In this document: positions 33,806-41,060 of the stretch, piece after piece | Numbering within the stretch: position 1 is the stretch's first letter | How the letters are laid out: the number at the start of each line of letters is the position of its first letter | Source: Allomuricauda sp. CAU 1633 | Lineage (GTDB): Bacteria > Bacteroidota > Bacteroidia > Flavobacteriales > Flavobacteriaceae | Assembly (NCBI RefSeq): GCF_017313225.1 | Contig: NZ_JAFLNE010000002.1 | Span: forward strand, 558,001-622,000 | Length of the DNA: 64,000 nt | Direction of reading: 5' to 3' | Notes under the pieces: model-generated | Databases searched by the model: none | Told to the model about the DNA's origin: nothing | Seen by the model: only the letters and a program-made list of their open reading frames with translations | Program-made: the position numbers and the translations under genes

Positions 33806-35206
33806 ATGAAATTTAGTTATAAAGAATTGATTATGTGCAGGGTGTTGCAACTAGGTCTTTTGGCCATGCTCACCTGTGCGCTTTCCTGTGAAAAATATTT
33901 GGAAATAGATCCACCGAACCATCAACTGATAGGGGAGGTGGTGTTCCAGGACGGTTCGACCGTTGAGGCCGCTTTTGCCCATATTTATGCGGAAATGAGG
34001 GACTATTCACCCGTCTCGGGCGATATTTCCGGTATATCCTATGTCATGGGGCTTTATGCCGATGAATATGATCATTTCAGTGAGTACCAACAGAGTGCCC
34101 GGAGTTTTTATGACAATGCCGTTCTACCATCGAACACTACCGTACTCAGCCTTTGGAATTCCAGTTATGGGCTTATTTATGCCGTCAACAGGATATTGGA
34201 GGGCGTGGGCTCTTCCACATCCCTGTCCCAGGTCGAAAAGGACCGGTTCATGGGGGAGGCCTATTTTTTGAGGGCATTTCTGCACTTCCATTTGGTCAAC
34301 CTCTTTGGGGATGTCCCATATCTGGATTCCACGGATTATCGGGTGAACCAGGATGTCTCTAGAATGGATACGGAATCGGTGTACCAAAGGCTCGTGTCGG
34401 ATCTGACCTTGGCCAATGAACTGATGTCGACATCGGCTGATGATGCACTGCACTTTCGCCCAGATCCTTGGGTGGCCAGTGCACTCTTGGCACGGGTGTA
34501 CCTCTATAGGGGTGATTGGGCCTTGGCCTTGGAAGAATCCATTGGGGTCATTGCGAGCAGTGGCCGTTCCTTGGAAGCGGAATTGGGGTCGGTCTTTAAA
34601 AAGGGGAGTGCCGAGACCCTATGGCAGTTGGATCCCGGGACCCAGGGGTACAATACCGTGGAGGCCTATACCCTTGTCATCCTCAGTTCCCCGCCCGCGA
34701 ACATTGCCTTGGCCCAACCGCTATTGGACAGTTTTGAGGAAGGGGACCAGCGCTTGGTTGATTGGGTCGGTTCCTTCTCCGATGGAACGGATACCTGGCT
34801 TTTTCCCAATAAGTACAAGCTTTATAATGCCACGGCCGAAACGGAGGAATGCTCCATACTTTTTAGGTTGTCGGAACTGTATTTGATCGCAGCGGAGTCC
34901 AGTGCCCAACTGGGGGAGCTTGACCAGGCCCTTGGGTACCTCAATGCGGTCCGTGCCCGTGCCTCGCTTCCATTGCTCCCGGATATGGGACAAGAGGAGG
35001 TCTTGGATGCCATTTACCATGAGCGGCGCATTGAACTCTTTTCCGAGTTGGGACATAGGTTCATGGATCTCAAAAGGAGCGGTAGGGCAGACCTTGAACA
35101 GGGCATTTCCAAACCAGGGTGGGATGCCACCGATATCGTACTTCCCATACCCGAACAAGAACTCATTAAAAACCCAAACCTATTACCACAGAATGATGGA
35201 TTTTGA
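33806..35206 (+). CDS. SusD/RagB-family outer-membrane lipoprotein
   Basis: 466 residues with a lipoprotein signal ending in CALSC (Cys28). It has the SusD layout: N-terminal helical TPR-like segments (RFMGEAYFLRAFLHFHLVNLFGDVPYLDS near 145-180), the variable binding region, and the C-terminal LNAVRARASLP ... IYHERRIELFSELGHRFMDLKRSG and DIVLPIPEQELIKNPNL. It caps the SusC barrel and captures the substrate at the surface. Its stop overlaps the protease start by 14 bases, so the three genes form one operon. Confidence 0.93.
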   Translation: MKFSYKELIMCRVLQLGLLAMLTCALSCEKYLEIDPPNHQLIGEVVFQDGSTVEAAFAHIYAEMRDYSPVSGDISGISYVMGLYADEYDHFSEYQQSARSFYDNAVLPSNTTVLSLWNSSYGLIYAVNRILEGVGSSTSLSQVEKDRFMGEAYFLRAFLHFHLVNLFGDVPYLDSTDYRVNQDVSRMDTESVYQRLVSDLTLANELMSTSADDALHFRPDPWVASALLARVYLYRGDWALALEESIGVIASSGRSLEAELGSVFKKGSAETLWQLDPGTQGYNTVEAYTLVILSSPPANIALAQPLLDSFEEGDQRLVDWVGSFSDGTDTWLFPNKYKLYNATAETEECSILFRLSELYLIAAESSAQLGELDQALGYLNAVRARASLPLLPDMGQEEVLDAIYHERRIELFSELGHRFMDLKRSGRADLEQGISKPGWDATDIVLPIPEQELIKNPNLLPQNDGF

Positions 35207-37505
35207 AATACAAAGCGGAATAATTGTGAAACGCTTGAAAGGGAAACAATCTGAAATACGTTTGTTTTTATTTATTATTTGGTTAGCGGCCTGCCCTTTT
35301 TTGGGGCAGGCCAATTGTGGGATCAAGGGGACAGTGGAGCAAGGACGACTGGTCTTTGAAGTGCTGGAGGAAGGGCTCGATCTGCCCATGCTCCTTGTAC
35401 GGCACGGTTCCAGTCAATTACAAGTGGTCTGGTCCCGACAGGGCGATTTCATCGAACTGCGTACAACTTGGATCAATTCCCTTGCGGGCGTACGCATACC
35501 CATGTACGGAAACACCCGCATCCGTTCGAACATCCTTGGACGTTATGCCATAATAAGGGAGCGGTCTTCCAAAGACTCCTTTTTTATCGATGTGACCGAT
35601 CTGTTCCTAAAGGCCGAAATCCCATGGCCCTTTTCCAGCAAGGAAACCGTAATTCCATCCTTGTCCTATATCAAAGGGGTACGGTATTTTGATAATGAGA
35701 CCATTATTGAGACCACCCGGACGCAGGCCTATAAAGAAAACCGAACGAGCCTTGACATGACCTTCAGCCTATACCGCCTGCCAAAGCCCATGCAACCAAG
35801 ATTGTTCGACCATAGGATGGCCTATTCATACGAAAATCGATATAATAGTCAAGAAAGCATGCCCCTGACCGCCAAGGGAAGCATTATGCGCTGGCGGTTG
35901 GAAAAAAGGGACCAAGGAGCGGAGACCAGCGTACCTGTTGAGCCCATCGTATTTTATTTGGACCCCAAGATCCCTGAAAAATGGAAACCGTATGTTAGGG
36001 CAGGGGTGTATGAATGGCTGCCTGCTTTTGAAAGGGCGGGGTTCAGCAATGCCATAGAGGTAAGGGATGTACCCAAGGGGGATAAGGATTTTTCGCGTAC
36101 CAGCTTGAACCGGTCCATGATTCGTTGGAAGGTCCTTGAGGATGTGCGTGGCAGTGAAGTTGGCGGTTCCACTATATGGGCCGTTACCGACTATCGCAGC
36201 GGGGAGATCATAAAAGCGGATATCTTGTTGGGCATGGACATCAACGACAAGAGTGACGAATATTTTGTCCGCTGTGCACCCTTGGACAAGCGGGCACAGG
36301 CCTATCCTTTTCCTGATGACCTTTTAGGGTCGCTCATCCAATCCACAACGGCGCATGAGGCGGGACATGCCTTTGGGATCCGTGATGCCAATTTTGGGGA
36401 GTTCGCCTATCCGCTTGAAAGGGTAAGGGATATTGAATGGTTGAAAACAATGGGGCATACCCCGAGTATCATGAATTATTCCCGACACCACCATATTGTA
36501 CAGCCCGGGGACAGTGTGCCGCCCTCCCTGTTACTACAACGGGTGGGCCCCTTGGACAGGTATTATATCCAATGGGGCTATCAGCCTTTTCCACAGGCGG
36601 ACGGGCCGGAAGAGGAACTACCCTTTTTGGAGCCTTTGGTACGGCAACAGGACTCCCTTCCATGGTATCGGTACAACTCTAGGCTTTTTGAATTTCTTGG
36701 CCCAGGTAGTGCGGAGGAGGTCTCCGATAATGATGATCCCATCGGGAGTACCCTGCTTGGCCTTAAAAACCTGGAACGAGTCATGGGTTTGATTCCCAGT
36801 GCCAATCAAGATAAGAGGGACGACCAACTGGTAAAGCGGCTCCATAGGAAAACCCTGGATTTTTGGTACAAGCAGATGCGCCGGGTCCTTTCAATGATTG
36901 GGGGCTATGCCATCCAGAACAGATCGGGTGCGCAGAAAGGAGCTATATACTCAGCGATTCCCATGGTGGATCAAAAGAAGGCCTTGGCATTTCTGTTGGA
37001 CCATGCCTTTGAAGTCCCGAAGTGGTTGGCCGAACCTGATTTTCAGAAAAAGTATGGTTATTCCACCAATGCGGATTACCTGTTGAACCGACAGCACACG
37101 TTGTTGGAGGAATTCATGGATGCACTCCGTATGAAACGCTTGGAATATACGGAGGAGTCCATCCTTGGGGAAGCCGTCGTCCAACCCTTGCTTTCTGACC
37201 TGCGGGCGGGGCTTTTTAGGGAGCTTGACATACGGTCGCCGATTGTGGATCGACGGAGACAATGTCTGCAAGGGGCCTATCTCTCCCTGTTGGTGGAAGG
37301 GGTTTCTCAAGGCAATTATTACAGTAAACAAGGGATGGGGAACACCAATATGATTTATTCCGATTATTCCAAGAGTGTGATGTTTTCTGAGCTTATGGCC
37401 TTAAGGGTATCCTTGCACGATGCATATGACCGCACATCGGACACCAATACATTGGGGCATATTCGGATGTGTCTGTTGGAATTGGAAAAAATGGGGCTGC
37501 CCTGA
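35193..37505 (+). CDS. Secreted zinc-dependent metalloprotease (HExxHxxGxxD)
   Basis: 770 residues from the ATG at 35193; the frame is open well upstream, but there it overlaps susD out of frame. A signal peptide (hydrophobic core about 24-38, LFLFIIWLAACPFLG) directs export. The zinc motif is HEAGHAFGIRD with His388, Glu389 and His392, followed by a Met-turn SIMNY about 40 residues later, as in metzincin-like proteases. Upstream is a beta-rich domain (about 60-270) seen with the Bacteroidota DUF5117/DUF4953-type proteases. Translational coupling to susD implies that it acts on the SusCD substrate, either before or after uptake. A strong terminator ends the operon. Confidence 0.88.
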   Translation: MMDFEIQSGIIVKRLKGKQSEIRLFLFIIWLAACPFLGQANCGIKGTVEQGRLVFEVLEEGLDLPMLLVRHGSSQLQVVWSRQGDFIELRTTWINSLAGVRIPMYGNTRIRSNILGRYAIIRERSSKDSFFIDVTDLFLKAEIPWPFSSKETVIPSLSYIKGVRYFDNETIIETTRTQAYKENRTSLDMTFSLYRLPKPMQPRLFDHRMAYSYENRYNSQESMPLTAKGSIMRWRLEKRDQGAETSVPVEPIVFYLDPKIPEKWKPYVRAGVYEWLPAFERAGFSNAIEVRDVPKGDKDFSRTSLNRSMIRWKVLEDVRGSEVGGSTIWAVTDYRSGEIIKADILLGMDINDKSDEYFVRCAPLDKRAQAYPFPDDLLGSLIQSTTAHEAGHAFGIRDANFGEFAYPLERVRDIEWLKTMGHTPSIMNYSRHHHIVQPGDSVPPSLLLQRVGPLDRYYIQWGYQPFPQADGPEEELPFLEPLVRQQDSLPWYRYNSRLFEFLGPGSAEEVSDNDDPIGSTLLGLKNLERVMGLIPSANQDKRDDQLVKRLHRKTLDFWYKQMRRVLSMIGGYAIQNRSGAQKGAIYSAIPMVDQKKALAFLLDHAFEVPKWLAEPDFQKKYGYSTNADYLLNRQHTLLEEFMDALRMKRLEYTEESILGEAVVQPLLSDLRAGLFRELDIRSPIVDRRRQCLQGAYLSLLVEGVSQGNYYSKQGMGNTNMIYSDYSKSVMFSELMALRVSLHDAYDRTSDTNTLGHIRMCLLELEKMGLP

Positions 37506-37516
37506 GTGGAATGTAA

Positions 37517-37545
37517 AAGGAGCTTCAAAAGAAGCTCCTTTTTTT
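37517..37545. terminator. Rho-independent terminator between convergent operons
   Basis: AAGGAGCTTC, loop AAAA, GAAGCTCCTT, then TTTTT. It starts 12 bases after the metalloprotease stop and ends 4 bases before the end of the convergent peptide gene, so it can insulate both operons; the minus-strand side has a shorter U-run. Confidence 0.92.
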
Positions 37546-37548
37546 GAC

Positions 37549-37824
37549 CTAAAGATAGTCTCTCTTTAACTCGGTGTGGCACGATGTCCCATCCTTGAAA
37601 CGAAAATAGGTGTCATTCCCAATGGTACAGGAATATTCCCCATTTGCCTTACATTGGACTTGCACCTCGTTACAGGGCTCGGAAGGATTGGTGTTTGGGA
37701 CATAACCAGGAATGAAGGCATTATCCTCATTCATCGGTTGGTCGATGGCCGTAAAGGCACTGGCAACAATGGCAAAGACAATGGCCATGGCCGGAATTAA
37801 AAACTTGATCGCTCTTGTTTTCAT
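37549..37824 (-). CDS. Small exported four-cysteine peptide (DUF6520-like)
   Basis: 91 residues. The N-terminal signal (MKTRAIKFLIPAMAIVFAIVASAFTA) leads to a mature part of about 60-65 residues with cysteines at 51, 58, 66 and 82, enough for two disulfides: PCNEVQVQC ... EYSC ... TSC. Similar small proteins (DUF6520/NVEALA-like) are found in Bacteroidota beside SusCD, MauE-like and propeller proteins; none has a firmly known role to my knowledge. It is the last gene of a minus-strand set with the propeller protein and the MauE-like redox protein. I infer that it is a secreted peptide whose disulfides, processing or transport involve these neighbours. Confidence 0.78.
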   Translation of the reverse strand: MKTRAIKFLIPAMAIVFAIVASAFTAIDQPMNEDNAFIPGYVPNTNPSEPCNEVQVQCKANGEYSCTIGNDTYFRFKDGTSCHTELKRDYL

Positions 37825-37902
37825 AATAGTAATATTTAAATGTTATGATCTACTCTGTTCACGGGTTTTCGATCTTTCCCCCACTACTGGCCAGTAGGAT
37901 TT

Positions 37903-39000
37903 TTATTTTTCGTGGTCAGGGTTCCCTGTTGATTTGGTAAAATAGGCATCGACCAATTGATATATGGAGAGGTGGCGTCCCATCAAGGCCACCAGATGAT
38001 CACCGAACAATTTGAATTCCTTTAGGCGTTGTCCCTCGACATGATGGATGTAAAAACTGAATGCATAGGTGCCTTCTTTCCAATCGTACACATCGATGAT
38101 GGAGGCCTCATCCAACATGTCCGTGGGTTCATTCTTGCCTAGACGGTTGGAGTGTATCATAAGGTACCGGTCATATAGTGCGGTTTCCAAATTGATGAAC
38201 AAGGGTGGGGCGGACATTTCTGTGGTTCCCTTTTCCGATAGGGAGGTCAGTTTGATCTGGGGCTCTTGTACGGTGTCGATGGTGCTGCGCTTTTGGAGGG
38301 TGTGGAGCCGATCGTCCAAGATCAGATATTGGTTCCGATAGAAATATACATAACCGATATGTCGCTGGTCAGGAGTAATGGTAAAAGCACCGTCCACATC
38401 AAAGATCCCATCCAGTTTTCTCTCGAGTATGTCAGGGTGGAGGGTTACCGTGAGACTGTCGTCCCTTTCCATGAGCCCGAGTACGGACCTTCCTGTTTTG
38501 GCACTTATGGACCTGATGGCAATACGGTTGCTGTCGATGGCTTGGGCCTTTGAAAAATACGCCCGGTCCTTGGCCCATACCGTGGCCTGCCAGTTGTCGG
38601 TACTGCCCCGTAGGATCATTGGGGTGATTCCATCCAAGGCAAAGAAATAGGGGGGTAGGACCTGAATGTTCAGTATTTTGGTGCGCACGGAGTCCAAATC
38701 GGTTTCCAGGCTCAGTTCGATGTGTGTGGTGTCCCTGTCCCCTAACCGGATACGAAGCAGGTGCAGGGGCGCGGTACTGTTCCCGAGGTAGAGTATGTCC
38801 TTATCAATTCCCGCAATGTAATACGAATTGTACCCAAGGTCAAGGTCATAAGATTTGATGACGGGATGGGGCGGGTACCTTCGTGTAAAGGCATTGTTGC
38901 GGTGTACCTGTTTTTCGGAGGCAAGAAAAAGAAGGATGACCACTGCTATACTTACGCTTAGGGTTCCAAAGAGTTTGAAGTATATGGGTTTTGTGCTCAT
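37903..39000 (-). CDS. Membrane-anchored propeller-like protein (BF3164/TolB-like)
   Basis: 365 residues. One N-terminal membrane segment (about 8-27, LFGTLSVSIAVVILLFLAS) anchors a large exported domain of repeating beta-strand blocks (YIAGIDKDILYLGNSTAPLHLLRI ... RHIGYVYFYRNQYLILDD ... FKLFGDHLVALMG), consistent with a six- or seven-bladed propeller of the kind found beside DUF6520/NVEALA peptides. There is no lipobox. Its start overlaps the MauE-like stop by four bases (ATGA), so it is translationally coupled to it. Function unknown; a binding role for the small peptide is inference. Confidence 0.7.
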   Translation of the reverse strand: MSTKPIYFKLFGTLSVSIAVVILLFLASEKQVHRNNAFTRRYPPHPVIKSYDLDLGYNSYYIAGIDKDILYLGNSTAPLHLLRIRLGDRDTTHIELSLETDLDSVRTKILNIQVLPPYFFALDGITPMILRGSTDNWQATVWAKDRAYFSKAQAIDSNRIAIRSISAKTGRSVLGLMERDDSLTVTLHPDILERKLDGIFDVDGAFTITPDQRHIGYVYFYRNQYLILDDRLHTLQKRSTIDTVQEPQIKLTSLSEKGTTEMSAPPLFINLETALYDRYLMIHSNRLGKNEPTDMLDEASIIDVYDWKEGTYAFSFYIHHVEGQRLKEFKLFGDHLVALMGRHLSIYQLVDAYFTKSTGNPDHEK

Positions 39001-39443
39001 GATCGACTGGTTTTTGAGGTTGACTTTGTTCCTGTGGCAAGAATGGCCGATAAGGCCATAAGGATGAAGAACAGGTTGAAGGCGATGTGCTCCGTCCAGC
39101 CCAGATCCTCAAGGACGCCACCACAGGAACAGGGAACATAGTCACTGAAGTTGAGCACCAAGATGATATAGGTGGTGAACATGGTCATAAGGCCAAGGGT
39201 GGCATATAGTGCCTTTAACCTTGTGGTCTCCCACAGTAATAGGAAGGCCAAGATATATTCCGTAACGGGAACGTGCCAGGCCACCCAGTCCGCATAGGCC
39301 GTCAGAACCGGGGACTGTCCCAGTTGTATTTTGAACTGTCGAAAGTCCCACAGTTTACTGGTGGCCGCATAGATGAACAAAATGACATAGAGTATACTGA
39401 CCGAGTAGGGCAACCAGATCATGATGTATTTTGAACCTTTCAT
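38997..39443 (-). CDS. MauE/DoxX-family redox-associated membrane protein
   Basis: 148 residues with four predicted membrane helices (about 8-28, 58-80, 82-99, 117-136). Between helices three and four is the motif DYVPCSCGGVLEDLGW with Cys105 and Cys107, the CxC motif of this MauE-like group, which passes electrons to or from periplasmic thiols. No thioredoxin-like partner (TlpA) is encoded nearby. It is first in the operon with the propeller protein and the four-cysteine peptide, which would be a natural thiol substrate. Two 21-bp direct repeats and a -7-like box lie just upstream. Confidence 0.82.
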   Translation of the reverse strand: MKGSKYIMIWLPYSVSILYVILFIYAATSKLWDFRQFKIQLGQSPVLTAYADWVAWHVPVTEYILAFLLLWETTRLKALYATLGLMTMFTTYIILVLNFSDYVPCSCGGVLEDLGWTEHIAFNLFFILMALSAILATGTKSTSKTSRS

Positions 39444-39481
39444 ATCTTTTGTATCGATATGGCAAAGTTCGGGGGTCGGAT

Positions 39482-39523
39482 TTATTTGTAAGGGAGTTTT
39501 GCTTGTCCCAGAGGGAGTAAATG
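39482..39523 (-). promoter_or_regulatory. Two tandem 21-bp direct repeats upstream of the MauE operon
   Basis: Units start at 39482 and 39503. Unit one contains AAGGGAGTTTTGC and matches 15 of 21 positions of the first repeat at 40934; unit two contains AGAGGGAGTAA and matches 13 of 21 positions of the third repeat at 40976. A -7-like GAACTTTG (39470-39463, minus strand) lies 11 bases from the repeats, so a bound protein would occupy the -33 region, as for activators. Candidate sites for the neighbouring AraC-type regulator. Confidence 0.55.
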
Positions 39524-39527
39524 GGAA

Positions 39528-40463
39528 CTATCGGGAGGTTTCCCTTAATTCACTTGGGGACAGCCCGTACTTGTCCTTGAAGGCCCGGGAAAAATGGGCC
39601 GGGCTCTTGAATCCCGTCATATGGGCAATCTGCTTCAGGGAAAGGTCACTGTGCTGGATCAATGTCCTGGTCTTTCGCAGGCGTTCCTGGACCAGGCACC
39701 GGAATATGGTGATGCCGTAAAGCTGTTTGAAGCCATATTTCAATTTATACTCATTGGTCCCCATTTGTAGGGCCAGGTCCTTCAACTGCGGTAGATCTTT
39801 CTCGAGGTTGTTGAGGATCATATCATGGACATCCCTGATCATTTGGATGTCCCTTGGGCCCAAGATCACCTTGGGCTCCTTGATGCCCTTGGTCAGCTTC
39901 ATCGTTTTTTTGGGTCGCCCCGTTTCAAAGGGTTCCCCTTTGGAAAAGAATACGGTGTTCAACAGGATTTTTCGGCCTGCCCCATCAAGGGATTTGAAGA
40001 CCGAGATGTGGCAATCATTGGAAAGCAAGAGGCCCTGGTGGGTCATCAACTCCAAGTGGAGGACCGTTTCAGAACTATCCCTTTTCAAGAGTTTGGACAG
40101 CTCTTTGGCCCATTTCTTTCGGGAAATTTCGGTCATCAGATCGGTGAGGCCCTTTCCGATCACGTCCTTGGGCAGACAGGACAGGAGGGAACAGGAACCA
40201 TTGGTGACCATCTCAATGGTGCCATTGGCATCCATGAGCAGGGAAAGTTGTATGATGCACTGTGGGGTATGGTGTGCATTGGCAAAACCTTGGTGGACAA
40301 AGGAGGCCCGGATCTCCTCGTTGACCATGTTGAGCATGACCACCAAGGAGGCGATATTGTCATTCTTTTCCGAAGGCTCAAGGCTATGGAAGAAATTGCC
40401 CTTGGCCATTTCCAAGAGCATGTTATGAATTCGTTTTACCCTAAAGTCATCACTGTTTGGCAT
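39528..40463 (-). CDS. AraC-family regulator with N-terminal PAS-like sensor
   Basis: 311 residues. An N-terminal helical part (about 1-65) precedes a PAS-like domain (about 70-180: LLMDANGTIEMVTNGSCSLLSCLPKDVIGKGLTDLM). Two AraC HTH motifs occupy about 215-308: LKDLALQMGTNEYKLKYGFKQLYG and LSLKQIAHMTGFKSPAHFSRAFKDKYGLSPSELR. The PAS-like part may sense a small ligand or redox state. It lies between the two sets of 21-bp repeats, which are probably its binding sites, and it is in an operon 5 bases after the STAS-like gene. Confidence 0.87.
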   Translation of the reverse strand: MPNSDDFRVKRIHNMLLEMAKGNFFHSLEPSEKNDNIASLVVMLNMVNEEIRASFVHQGFANAHHTPQCIIQLSLLMDANGTIEMVTNGSCSLLSCLPKDVIGKGLTDLMTEISRKKWAKELSKLLKRDSSETVLHLELMTHQGLLLSNDCHISVFKSLDGAGRKILLNTVFFSKGEPFETGRPKKTMKLTKGIKEPKVILGPRDIQMIRDVHDMILNNLEKDLPQLKDLALQMGTNEYKLKYGFKQLYGITIFRCLVQERLRKTRTLIQHSDLSLKQIAHMTGFKSPAHFSRAFKDKYGLSPSELRETSR

Positions 40464-40468
40464 GCGAT

Positions 40469-40861
40469 TTATGGTTTGTCATTGTAATCATCTTCCACTC
40501 CCAAGAAGGCAAGGGCTTCCGATTTATTCGTAAAGGAACGCGTTGGGACACTTTTGGGATGGGTCTCCAAGTAAATGGAACTGATCACATCCGTGATCGG
40601 GGGGTCGATCAAAAATGCGATTGTGGTGATCCATTGTGAGCCTTCCAGGGCAAGATAGTCCCTTGCCGGTTTGTTGATGTTGCGTACCTCACGGATATCG
40701 CACAGCACGGGCAATTCCCTCCCCTGTTGCAACTGCATCCGGTCCCTGACGATGATCTCGGCGGCCTTGAGGTCGATATGGGATACCTTCTTGTATATGA
40801 TATGTAACAGCTCATCGGTCAACAGGTAAATGGCATAGTTGTTCTCATGTGTTTTTCTCAT
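40469..40861 (-). CDS. Small STAS/SpoIIAA-like protein
   Basis: 130 residues when started at the ATG at 40861 (MRKTHENN); earlier in-frame starts (TTG 40888, ATG 40882) lie at or before the probable transcription start. The alternation of strands and helices (LLHIIYKKVSHIDLKAAEIIV ... PVLCDIREVRNINKPARDYL ... TTIAFLIDPPITDVISSIYL) resembles STAS-like proteins often found beside regulators in Bacteroidota. It may modulate the AraC protein encoded 5 bases downstream. Family identity is tentative. Confidence 0.65.
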   Translation of the reverse strand: MRKTHENNYAIYLLTDELLHIIYKKVSHIDLKAAEIIVRDRMQLQQGRELPVLCDIREVRNINKPARDYLALEGSQWITTIAFLIDPPITDVISSIYLETHPKSVPTRSFTNKSEALAFLGVEDDYNDKP

Positions 40862-40892
40862 CTTTTGAAAACTGGTTAGCATTTTCAATTTA

Positions 40893-40900
40893 CAAAAATA
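40893..40900 (-). promoter_or_regulatory. -7 box TATTTTTG for the STAS-like/araC operon
   Basis: On the minus strand TATTTTTG exactly fits TAnnTTTG and is 31 bases upstream of the ATG at 40861. No clear -33 element precedes it; the 21-bp repeats begin 33 bases upstream and may supply activation or repression. Confidence 0.5.
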
Positions 40901-40933
40901 GTGGCAATGGGTTTTTTGTTGGATAGTGATTGC

Positions 40934-40996
40934 TTGAATGAAAAGGAGTTTTACTTGCCTAAAACGGAATAATGCTTGACTGAAACGGAGTAATAT
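40934..40996 (+). promoter_or_regulatory. Three tandem 21-bp direct repeats upstream of the synthase-rteC operon
   Basis: Units start at 40934, 40955 and 40976. Units one and two each match unit three at 16 of 21 positions. A rough consensus is TTGACTGAAACGGAGTAA plus three less conserved bases. The 21-bp period is two helical turns, as for AraC-family half-sites in araI. The array sits between the divergent STAS-like/araC operon and the oxoamine synthase gene and is related to the repeats at 39482. Confidence 0.65.
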
Positions 40997-41060
40997 GAAT
41001 TATCAGTTCATATAATCCGACAATTGCCATTACTTTTTATGATAATTCAAACCAAACACG

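Noticed and set aside
34902-35192. Open frame extending upstream of the metalloprotease
   Set aside because: It overlaps susD out of frame, and the signal peptide follows the ATG at 35193.
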